NCBI GenBank assembly: GCA_041658205.1
Contig: JBBAAO010000003.1
Coordinates: 310,001-374,000 of the forward strand
Reading direction: 5' to 3'
Source of the DNA: Bacteroidota bacterium
GTDB lineage: Bacteria > Bacteroidota > Ignavibacteria > UBA10030 > UBA8401
DNA: 64,000 nt
Numbering within the stretch: position 1 is the stretch's first letter; the number at the start of each line of letters is the position of its first letter. Shown in pieces: positions 37,919 to 45,725 of the stretch. Below the pieces are notes generated by a model. It was not told where the DNA came from, searched no databases, and worked only from the letters and a program-made list of their open reading frames with translations. Position numbers and translations under genes: made by a program.

Positions 37919-38353
37919 ATGTCAATCTTCTTCAGCAGGCAATGTGAATACGCATTGCAATCCATCATCTATCTTGCGCAAAAAAAGCAAGGCGAGATGA
38001 CCACTATTAAAGAGATCTCATCGCACTTAAACATCCCGTTTCATTTTCTGGGAAAAATCTTCCAGAAACTTTCGCATAAGGGATTGCTTCATTCCATGAA
38101 AGGTGTTTCCGGCGGATTCTGGCTGGCAAAACCTGCCGAAGAGATTGTGTTGATGGATATTATTATCGCAATCGATGGAAGCGATATTATGAATCTTTGC
38201 GTGCTCGGTTATTCGGAGTGTAACGTGGCAGCACCCTGCCCCATGCACAACGAGTGGAAAACAACCAAAGAGAATTTCTTTGCATCGTTGAGCAAAAAGA
38301 ACATCCTTGATGTCGCAAAAGACATTAAAAAGGATGGATATAAAGCTGCATAA
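37919..38353 (+). CDS. Rrf2-family transcriptional regulator
   Basis: This 144-residue protein has the Rrf2 winged helix (MSIFFSRQCEYALQSIIYLA, IKEISSHLNIPFHFLGKIFQ) and the cysteine loop LCVLGYSECNVAAPCPMH. Three Cys here are spaced as in Fe-S-binding members such as IscR/RsrR. Rrf2 proteins sense Fe-S status, redox or nitric oxide. Its position at the end of the nifJ cluster makes it a likely regulator of that cluster, and possibly of the nitrite reductase genes that follow. Confidence 0.92.
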   Translation: MSIFFSRQCEYALQSIIYLAQKKQGEMTTIKEISSHLNIPFHFLGKIFQKLSHKGLLHSMKGVSGGFWLAKPAEEIVLMDIIIAIDGSDIMNLCVLGYSECNVAAPCPMHNEWKTTKENFFASLSKKNILDVAKDIKKDGYKAA

Positions 38354-38479
38354 TTAGCTGATTTGTCGAATTGGCTTATCCATCACCATCTTCGACTTCG
38401 ACAGAACTTTATCAATGCGTCGGTTCGGTAAACACCGCACTGACGCATGCTTTCACTACATTGTAATTTATTACGAACA

Positions 38480-39676
38480 ATGAATACTCCAATTTCCATT
38501 ATTAAGCTTGCATCACATAATCAGACAAATCGCTCTGATATCAAACACGCTTCTCCTGCTTTACGAAAGATTCCTACAGAACAACGTCGAAAAAAATTCA
38601 AACCGAATCTCTCTTTCCGATGGTATCGTCGAATTATGGATCGACTAAAGAACGATTCACAATTCTTTCGGTCATCCGTACAACTAGCGTTTGTGTTACT
38701 CTGCATTTGGATCGGCATTGAATTCTATCTCTTCATGCAATGGGGAATGTCTTTTGGGACTGAAACATACGTTGAACGCCCTCCGGGCGTTGAAGGATTT
38801 CTCCCTATCAGCGCATTAATGGGAATGCTTCACTGGATCTACAGCGGAACACTCAACACAATTCATCCAGCCGGAACAATTATCCTTGTCGGATTTATCG
38901 CCGTTAGCTTGATTATGAAAAAAGCATTCTGCAGTTGGATGTGTCCTGTTGGCACACTGAGCGAATCGCTTTGGATGCTTGGCCAACAACTCTTCAAACA
39001 AAATATTATTGTGTGGCGATGGCTGGATTATCCGCTCCGTTCGTTAAAATATCTTCTTCTCTTCTTTTTTGTCTATGCCATCGGGGCAATGTCGGTTCAA
39101 GAATTGGAAATATTCATTAACAGTCCATACAACAAAGTGGCCGATATTAAAATGTATCTCTTCTTTGCCGAGATTTCGCAATTTGCTCTTTGGACAATTA
39201 TTGGATTGATGCTTTTCTCGGTAGTAATTAAAAATTTTTGGTGCAGATATTTATGTCCCTACGGCGCTTTGCTAGGCATTACCGGATTATTAGCGCCCTT
39301 CCGAATCACGCGTGTGAAAGAAAACTGCATTGATTGCGAACTCTGCACAAAAGTTTGTCCATCGAATATCAAAGTGCATCAAGTCAGTCAAGTGTGGAGC
39401 GATGAGTGTACAAGTTGCCTGCGCTGCGTTGAAGAATGTCCTGTAAAAGAAACCCTTGTGCTTCGATCTAAAAAAAAGTCTGCTTCAATTTCACCGTGGG
39501 TCTTCGGTACACTTGTAGCAGGAGTGTTTATTGCGGTTACCGGATTGGGAATGTTAACCGGACACTGGAAAAACTCGGTTTCAAAGGATGAATACCAATT
39601 TCGTTTTCAAAATCTTGATTCGCCGCTCTACAATCATGCACGCGGTTCTGTTCCGCAATACGGGCCAAACGATTAA
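38480..39676 (+). CDS. NapH/CcoG-like membrane-bound 4Fe-4S protein
   Basis: This 398-residue protein has about five membrane helices and two CxxxCP loops at the membrane surface (CSWMCPVG and CRYLCPYG). A cytoplasmic-type ferredoxin part has CIDCELCTKVCP and CTSCLRCVEECP. It is like NapH and CcoG proteins, which move electrons from quinol to periplasmic reductases or handle copper. Placement 66 bp before nrfH suggests quinol oxidation for nitrite reduction. ATG 38480 is chosen over an upstream frame extension at 38447; no SD is evident. A final helix near the C-terminus is followed by a polar tail. Confidence 0.85.
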   Translation: MNTPISIIKLASHNQTNRSDIKHASPALRKIPTEQRRKKFKPNLSFRWYRRIMDRLKNDSQFFRSSVQLAFVLLCIWIGIEFYLFMQWGMSFGTETYVERPPGVEGFLPISALMGMLHWIYSGTLNTIHPAGTIILVGFIAVSLIMKKAFCSWMCPVGTLSESLWMLGQQLFKQNIIVWRWLDYPLRSLKYLLLFFFVYAIGAMSVQELEIFINSPYNKVADIKMYLFFAEISQFALWTIIGLMLFSVVIKNFWCRYLCPYGALLGITGLLAPFRITRVKENCIDCELCTKVCPSNIKVHQVSQVWSDECTSCLRCVEECPVKETLVLRSKKKSASISPWVFGTLVAGVFIAVTGLGMLTGHWKNSVSKDEYQFRFQNLDSPLYNHARGSVPQYGPND

Positions 39677-39742
39677 GAATCTTCTTTACATTTTCCATAT
39701 TCACGTGCATATTGAAGATCATTTCAACACCGTACACTACCG

Positions 39743-40354
39743 ATGAAGCAATTTATCATTTCACTTATCCACGCCCTGAAGCCGCCGAAACAGTGGCGTA
39801 TTCCTGTTTTCATAACAGTAGGAACATTGTTCGGACTCGGTTTGCTGGTGCTGTATGTTGGTAATGCCACGTCATACCTATCCGACGATCCCCGCGCCTG
39901 CATGAACTGTCACGTGATGGCGCCGCAGTTTGCAACATGGGAACGAAGCAGTCATGCACGAGTGACTGTTTGTAATGACTGTCATGTCCCACACAATAAT
40001 GTCGTCAGCAAATATGCATTTAAAGCAATGGATGGTACGCGACATTCATTTATGTTCACGTTCCGCATGGAGCCGCAAGTGATTCATATTCATGATGCTG
40101 GGATTGCCGTGGTTCAACAAAATTGCATCCGATGTCATTCCCAACTTACTCAAAATGTGAACGAAAGATTTGTCACTCTTGAAGCACAACAGCATGGAGA
40201 CGGAAAACTTTGCTGGGAATGTCATCGTGAAACACCACATGGACGCGTAAATAGTCTAGCTTCTGTTCCATATGCACGTATTCCAATTCCGTCCGATGTG
40301 ACACCAGCGTGGATAAAAAAATACCTACATAATGATCGAGCAGGTCAACGTTAA
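39743..40354 (+). CDS. nrfH: Cytochrome c nitrite reductase small subunit
   Basis: This 203-residue membrane-anchored tetrahaem cytochrome of the NapC/NrfH family has a helix at about 20-40. Four CxxCH sites follow: CMNCH (53-57, with Met59 as possible axial ligand), CNDCH (77-81), CIRCH (128-132) and CWECH (157-161). NrfH oxidises menaquinol and passes electrons to NrfA in the periplasm. The gene is 47 bp before nrfA in the same direction. No strong SD is visible before the ATG. Confidence 0.96.
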   Translation: MKQFIISLIHALKPPKQWRIPVFITVGTLFGLGLLVLYVGNATSYLSDDPRACMNCHVMAPQFATWERSSHARVTVCNDCHVPHNNVVSKYAFKAMDGTRHSFMFTFRMEPQVIHIHDAGIAVVQQNCIRCHSQLTQNVNERFVTLEAQQHGDGKLCWECHRETPHGRVNSLASVPYARIPIPSDVTPAWIKKYLHNDRAGQR

Positions 40355-40401
40355 CGCCGACCTGCCACCCAAAAAATACTTTTATATCGCGGAGCATTAT
40401 T

Positions 40402-41874
40402 ATGAACATCACTGAACTTATCGAAAAAAAACCGTGGACCGCTTGGGTGCTGTTCGGCGGTACAATCATCATTGTATTTCTCGTCGGCTGGCTGGGTGCA
40501 TCCATTATGGAACGCCGCAGTGAAGCAATGATGCAATACCAAGTAACAAAACCGATTGCGGAGTGGGAACCACGCAACGAGGTGTGGGGAGAAAATTATC
40601 CCCGTGAATATGAAACATATAAAAGTACAAAAGACACGACATACCTGAGCAAATACGGAGGAAACAAAAAACGAGATCTGCTTGAAGAGGATCCGCTCAA
40701 TGTTATTTTGTGGGCAGGATATGCTTTCTCTCGAGAATATAATCAGGCTCGCGGACATTATTATGCCATTAGCGATATACGAAATACGCTTCGTACAGCT
40801 GTTCCTCAGCCCGCTACATGTTGGTCATGTAAAAGTCCGGATGTTCCCCGCATTATGAACAAAATAGGACCGGCAAATTTTTATAAAGGACATTGGGATT
40901 CTCTCGGTCATGAGATTGTGAACAACATCGGCTGTCAGGATTGTCACGATCCGAAAACAATGAATCTGCGAATCACACGCCCGGCACTTGCTGAAGCGTG
41001 GCAGCGGCAAGGAAAAGATATCAACAACGCAACGCGTCAGGAAATGCGCTCACTCGTCTGCGCGCAGTGTCATGTGGAATACTACTTCAAAGGAAAAGTG
41101 GAAAAGTATCTCACCTTCCCTTGGGATAAAGGATTCTCTGCCGACTCAATGGAAGCGTATTATGAACAGATTGGTCATATTGATTTCGTTCATACAATCA
41201 GCAAAACACCCATTCTTAAAGCTCAACATCCAGATTATGAATTGTATCGCACAGGTATTCATGCCGAACGGGGTGTTTCGTGTGCAGATTGCCACATGCC
41301 GTACAAAAACGAAGGGGGCGTAAAATTCACCAATCATAAGATTGCTTCTCCATTGGAAAATATCGCTGGCTCATGTCAAGTCTGTCATCGCGAGAGCGAA
41401 CAAGTACTGACAAAAAATGTAAACGACAGACAAGACAAGATTATGGAATTAAAACACCTTGCAGAAAAAGCACTTGTGGCCGCACACATTGAAGCAGCGG
41501 CTGCGTACAATGCGGGTGCAGATTCTTCCGAACTGGTTCCCGCATTAAAACTTATCCGCTCGGCACAATGGCGTTGGGATTGGGTGTCAGCAGCAAATGC
41601 AGTGGGCTTCCACTCTCCTCTGGAAGGTGCACGAGTGCTTGGAACATCAATTCAACGAGCAGAAGAGGCACGACGGTTTATTACACAAGTGCTGATAAAA
41701 CACAACGCATCACCAATAGTGCAAATGCCCGATCTCTCTACCAAAGCAAAAGCGCAGGCATTCATCGGATTAAATATTCCCAAATTGATTAATGAGAAAA
41801 ATGAGTGGAAGAAAACTGTCTTGCCAACGTGGGATGCCAAAGCAAAAGAACGTCAGGGAGATGTGAAGTATTAA
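40402..41874 (+). CDS. nrfA: Ammonia-forming cytochrome c nitrite reductase catalytic subunit
   Basis: This 490-residue pentahaem enzyme reduces nitrite to ammonium with six electrons. The signature haem site CWSCK (140-144, Lys as proximal ligand) is followed by CQDCH (178-182), CAQCH (220-224), CADCH (294-298) and CQVCH (325-329). HVEYYF and the QHPDYELY region (active-site His near 276) are in place. Oddly, the N-terminus is a hydrophobic helix (about 13-31, WVLFGGTIIIVFLVGWLG) without a clear cleavage site, so NrfA may stay anchored. A short upstream GGAG supports the start. Operon with nrfH. Confidence 0.97.
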   Translation: MNITELIEKKPWTAWVLFGGTIIIVFLVGWLGASIMERRSEAMMQYQVTKPIAEWEPRNEVWGENYPREYETYKSTKDTTYLSKYGGNKKRDLLEEDPLNVILWAGYAFSREYNQARGHYYAISDIRNTLRTAVPQPATCWSCKSPDVPRIMNKIGPANFYKGHWDSLGHEIVNNIGCQDCHDPKTMNLRITRPALAEAWQRQGKDINNATRQEMRSLVCAQCHVEYYFKGKVEKYLTFPWDKGFSADSMEAYYEQIGHIDFVHTISKTPILKAQHPDYELYRTGIHAERGVSCADCHMPYKNEGGVKFTNHKIASPLENIAGSCQVCHRESEQVLTKNVNDRQDKIMELKHLAEKALVAAHIEAAAAYNAGADSSELVPALKLIRSAQWRWDWVSAANAVGFHSPLEGARVLGTSIQRAEEARRFITQVLIKHNASPIVQMPDLSTKAKAQAFIGLNIPKLINEKNEWKKTVLPTWDAKAKERQGDVKY

Positions 41875-42372
41875 GGTGAGATATTTAGAAATCAGAGTAT
41901 TAGATAAAAAATAAGTCATGTGAGAGATCAATTGTTAGTTGCTCTATTAAAAAGAAAACAAACCGAAGAATGGAATTATCATCTAGAATCTCAAAAACAC
42001 AAAAACAACGGTCATACTGAAGAATCTGAAAATAGTATCAGATTTGCCGATAAGTTTTTTATATGCACGGCACCTCCCGTTTTTTGAGATTCCGCCTTGC
42101 GGGATTCCCAAACGCGGAACCGAACAACGGGGCTTCGTTGCACATTTTTTTGAAAAAAATTCTGTGGCTTACTCAGATCCTTCGCTCCGTTCAGGATGGC
42201 AATAGTTTCATTTTTAAGATGGGTTCTAGTTACATGGCGACTGTTTTGTGTTAAACTCCATTCTTTCCCATCAAACACTCGCTTCACAGTATAAATCATT
42301 TCATATAACTCCTCTTACAGAGTGTGTTCTTTTCTGTATTGTAGTTCCTGGCAATTCCAGTTATCTTTCCAT
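41875..42372. other. 498-bp intergenic region with repeat-like pieces
   Basis: No real gene was found. From about 42090 to 42210 there are short inverted repeats (GGGATTCC region; T7-G-A7 at about 42147) and a segment with CAGATCCTTCGCTCCGTTCAGGATGG. Its wording resembles the dispersed repeat at 56791-56894 (CAGATTCTTCCGTCTCGCTACGCTC). It is probably a decayed copy of a family of repeats. Confidence 0.5.
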
Positions 42373-43545
42373 ATGGAATTGAACGTTGTGAATATTGTTC
42401 TCATCGTGGCCGCATCGCAATCATTTCTGCTGGCAGTGCTCATTTTTCAAAAACACCGTGCGTTGTTTGCCAACAGATTCCTGGCTGCGCTCTTATTCTG
42501 TTTTACGGTAATCTCTATTCACCTGCTTATTCAAGACGCAGGTGTTTATCAGATAATTCCATTTGTTTTTGTTATTGTCGGAATTCCCCTTACCGCTTCT
42601 CCTCTGCAGTTTCTCTATACCAAATATCTGCTGCGAAGGCAAACACATATAGCTCCGGGTGATTGGATCCATTTTGCCTTGTTTCTCCTCTTTGAATCTG
42701 CACTACTGATAGCATTTGTCTTCGGATTCGTTGATTTTTCCGAGGCAACAGCCGCTACTCCCGATACAGCCCCATTCTTTTTGCGTCTGTTTAATTGGCT
42801 GTTGATTGCTCAGGGATTGTTCTACGTTGCAGCCGGACTCCGTTTGATTATCCGCTTTAACAAACAGTTGAAAGAAGTTCTCTCTTCTATTGAACAGCTG
42901 CAAATGAACTGGCTCCGCAACACCACGCTGGCGATGCTCTCCGCTTGGATATTGTTTTTGGTTGAAGATACGCTGATGACGCAGGGAATCAATCTTTCCA
43001 ACTACGTTTTTGTCTCCGTTGTTTTTGCCATCTATGTGTATGCTATGGGGTTTTTCGGATTGATGAAGTCGGAAATCTTCTCCGATCCTTCGGTGGAGAA
43101 AGTGATGCACGTGGTAGAAGAAATTGAAATCACTCAGGATGAAAACAATGGAGCAAAATATCAACGCTCGGGACTTTCCGATGAAACGGCGGGGCAATAT
43201 CTTCAATCGCTCCTTCGGTTGATGGAAGAAAAGAAGATCTACCGCAACAGCTCTCTGACGCTTACGGAATTGTCGGAAGAGTTATCCGTTTCGCCGCACA
43301 ATCTTTCAGAAGTAATCAATACAAAACTCCGAAAGAATTTTTATGATTTCGTAAACGGATATCGCCTGGAAGAGGCGAAGAAGGATCTTGCAGATCGCTC
43401 CAAACAACATTTGAAAATTCTCTCCATTGCTTTCGATGCAGGGTTTAATTCCAAAGCCACATTCAACACATTGTTCAAAGAACAAACCGGCGTCACCCCT
43501 TCCGAATACAGAAAAAAATTGTTGTTGTCGACTATCGGCGAATAA
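42373..43545 (+). CDS. AraC-family regulator with N-terminal membrane domain
   Basis: This 390-residue protein has about seven hydrophobic segments in residues 1-240, a soluble linker and a C-terminal AraC/HTH_18 domain (about 290-390) with LTLTELSEELSVSPHNLSEVIN and FNSKATFNTLFKEQTGVTPSEYR. Such membrane-anchored AraC proteins in Bacteroidota sense a signal in or across the membrane. ATG 42373 begins the first helix; a GTG at 42322 would add 17 residues. The divergence in function from neighbours is unknown, but it lies between nitrite reduction and a glycoside hydrolase, so targets could be either. Confidence 0.82.
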   Translation: MELNVVNIVLIVAASQSFLLAVLIFQKHRALFANRFLAALLFCFTVISIHLLIQDAGVYQIIPFVFVIVGIPLTASPLQFLYTKYLLRRQTHIAPGDWIHFALFLLFESALLIAFVFGFVDFSEATAATPDTAPFFLRLFNWLLIAQGLFYVAAGLRLIIRFNKQLKEVLSSIEQLQMNWLRNTTLAMLSAWILFLVEDTLMTQGINLSNYVFVSVVFAIYVYAMGFFGLMKSEIFSDPSVEKVMHVVEEIEITQDENNGAKYQRSGLSDETAGQYLQSLLRLMEEKKIYRNSSLTLTELSEELSVSPHNLSEVINTKLRKNFYDFVNGYRLEEAKKDLADRSKQHLKILSIAFDAGFNSKATFNTLFKEQTGVTPSEYRKKLLLSTIGE

Positions 43546-43576
43546 ATAATTAACGTTTTTTTCGCCACAGATTACC

Positions 43577-45505
43577 ATGATAAAATTTATTTTTTCTATT
43601 TTCTTCATACTTTCTCTCCTTCACGGGGGTCAACTCCCCTTTTCGCGCGGTGTCAATCTCACCAACTGGTTTCAAGAAGCAAACGCACGCGATATTCAAT
43701 TTTCAAAGTACACCAAAACGGACTTTGCCAATATCAAATCTCTTGGCTGCGATGTCATCCGACTTCCCATAAATATGCATTCCATGACAAGCGGAAGCCC
43801 GGCATATATTGTCGATCCTCTGCTATTCGATTTTCTTGATGCGGCTGTAGACTGGGCGGAAGAACTCGGTCTTCATATTATTATTGATAATCATAGTTTC
43901 GATCCTGCCGTGAATACCTCGCCGCATGTTGGAAATATTCTTGTTCCAGTATGGAAACAAGTTGCTGAACATATGAAGCATCGTTCTAAGTTGGTCTATT
44001 ATGAAATATTAAACGAACCGCACGGAATTGGTGATGATGTCTGGAACATTATCCAGAAAGTGGTCATAGATTCCATCCGTTCCATTGATTTGAAACATAC
44101 CATCATCGTCGGTCCCGCCGGGTGGAATAGTTACCACAATCTCAATCTGATGACCGCGTATGCAGATACAAATCTGATCTATACGTTTCATTTTTATGAC
44201 CCGTTTCTGTTCACGCATCAAGGGGCAAGCTGGGCAAATCCATCACTTGTTCCGTTGACCGGTATTCCGTTTCCGTATGATGTGACACACATGCCTCCAT
44301 TTCCTCCCGCGTTAGTCAGAACATGGGTGCAAAATGATTTTAACAATTACGCTGCTAACGGTACAGTCGCTAAAGTAAAATCGCTCATCGATATTGCAGC
44401 AAATTTTCAAAGCAACCGGAATGTCCCTCTCTTTTGCGGTGAGTTCGGTGTCTATATTCCCAACAGCAATAATCAGGATCGAGTAATATGGTACGAGCTA
44501 ATCCGGACGTACTTACAAGAAAAGGGAATTGGTTGGACCATGTGGGATTATCAAGGGGGCTTTGGTCTATTCAAATCCGGATCGCAGGAATTGTTCGAGT
44601 ATGATCTGAATATTCCGTTGGTCTCTGCTCTCGGTTTCAATGTTCCTCCGCAGAAACAGTTCACCATCACTCCTGATACAACAGGATTTGATCTGTATCG
44701 AGATTACATTGGTGCGCATATATTAAAATCGCATAATTCTCCAAGTACCACATTGGATTTTTATTCAACCGATGTACCGGCGGAAGGAAAATATTGCATC
44801 CGCTGGAACGATGCGCTGCAGTACCAACATATCGGATTTAATTTTCTTCCAAATAAAGATCTTTCCATTCTTAAGGACTCGGGATATGCATTGGAATTTC
44901 GTGTGCGAAACGGTGTACCGGAACTGCAATTCGACGTTCGCTTTATCGATACCAAAACAGGCCCCTCCGATCATCCTTGGCGAATGCGAAAGACAATGAA
45001 TGCCGCAACTGTACCTTGGGACAACTCCTGGCATCACGTTCAAATTCCACTTTCATCATTTACCGAACATGGTTCATGGGACAGCATTTGGTATAATCCC
45101 ATTGGCGCGTTCGATTGGAAAGCGATCGACCGTTTCGAAATTGTGGCGGAACAAAGCAGCTTTCTCGGAAAAGAAATTTGGCTGGATGATATTCGCCTCA
45201 TACGTCATACTCCATCGCTTGTTCAACAATCATCTGTTGTACCACAACAATTCACACTGTATCAAAATTACCCCAATCCTTTTAATCCGAGCACAACAAT
45301 TCGGTTTGATGTACCTGCTTCTTCGCACGTAACATTACAGATCTTTACTGTTCTTGGTCAACATGTAGTAACACTCATCAATGAAGTGACCGATCCAGGA
45401 ACACATCAAGTACAATGGACTCCACATCTCTCGGGTGGGATCTATTATTATAGAATACAGGCAGGCACATTTATACAAACCCGAAAACTTGTATTTTTGA
45501 AATAG
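43577..45505 (+). CDS. GH5 family glycoside hydrolase with T9SS sorting domain
   Basis: This 642-residue protein has a signal peptide (MIKFIFSIFFILSLLHGG) and a GH5 catalytic TIM barrel (about 20-370). The acid/base Glu147 is in EILNEPHG, the His205/Tyr207 substrate site is in FHFYDPF, and the nucleophile Glu289 is in FCGEFGVY. A beta-sandwich, probably carbohydrate binding, fills about 385-545. A T9SS type A sorting domain (about 560-642, YQNYPNPFNPSTTIRFDV) attaches it to the surface. GH5 members cleave beta-glucans, mannans or cellulose; the substrate is not evident from sequence. T9SS machinery is not in this window. Confidence 0.93.
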   Translation: MIKFIFSIFFILSLLHGGQLPFSRGVNLTNWFQEANARDIQFSKYTKTDFANIKSLGCDVIRLPINMHSMTSGSPAYIVDPLLFDFLDAAVDWAEELGLHIIIDNHSFDPAVNTSPHVGNILVPVWKQVAEHMKHRSKLVYYEILNEPHGIGDDVWNIIQKVVIDSIRSIDLKHTIIVGPAGWNSYHNLNLMTAYADTNLIYTFHFYDPFLFTHQGASWANPSLVPLTGIPFPYDVTHMPPFPPALVRTWVQNDFNNYAANGTVAKVKSLIDIAANFQSNRNVPLFCGEFGVYIPNSNNQDRVIWYELIRTYLQEKGIGWTMWDYQGGFGLFKSGSQELFEYDLNIPLVSALGFNVPPQKQFTITPDTTGFDLYRDYIGAHILKSHNSPSTTLDFYSTDVPAEGKYCIRWNDALQYQHIGFNFLPNKDLSILKDSGYALEFRVRNGVPELQFDVRFIDTKTGPSDHPWRMRKTMNAATVPWDNSWHHVQIPLSSFTEHGSWDSIWYNPIGAFDWKAIDRFEIVAEQSSFLGKEIWLDDIRLIRHTPSLVQQSSVVPQQFTLYQNYPNPFNPSTTIRFDVPASSHVTLQIFTVLGQHVVTLINEVTDPGTHQVQWTPHLSGGIYYYRIQAGTFIQTRKLVFLK

Positions 45506-45509
45506 AGGA

Positions 45510-45695
45510 TTAAAAACTTTCTTTCATCGATTGCGCTAAAAGATGCAGAAAAATATCCGTGATACTCTTCAGCGTTTGCGGATATTTATCTCTCCCGTTC
45601 ATCCCAATCGGACTGAACCACCTTTCCACGTTCAAACCCATCGGTAAAAGCGAATACTCCGGCGATATATCGTAATTTTGTTCTGTAATGATCAT
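45510..45695 (-). CDS. Doubtful small ORF
   Basis: This 61-residue frame between two plus-strand genes encodes a plausible mixed sequence (DISPEYSLLPMGLNVERWFSP). It has no ribosome binding site before its ATG and overlaps the leader of the TonB receptor gene. It may be a decayed gene fragment or chance. Low support. Confidence 0.2.
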   Translation of the reverse strand: MIITEQNYDISPEYSLLPMGLNVERWFSPIGMNGRDKYPQTLKSITDIFLHLLAQSMKESF

Positions 45696-45725
45696 CGATT
45701 ATGGATTAATAGTTTTGGAGAAACA

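Noticed and set aside
42063..42254. 63-residue frame in the gap after nrfA
   Set aside because: The stretch is made of repeat-like pieces and short inverted repeats; no SD and no domain.
42703..43206. 167-residue minus-strand frame opposite the AraC-type regulator
   Set aside because: Shadow of a clear membrane/AraC gene; composition is unlike a real protein (many His/Gln/Arg).
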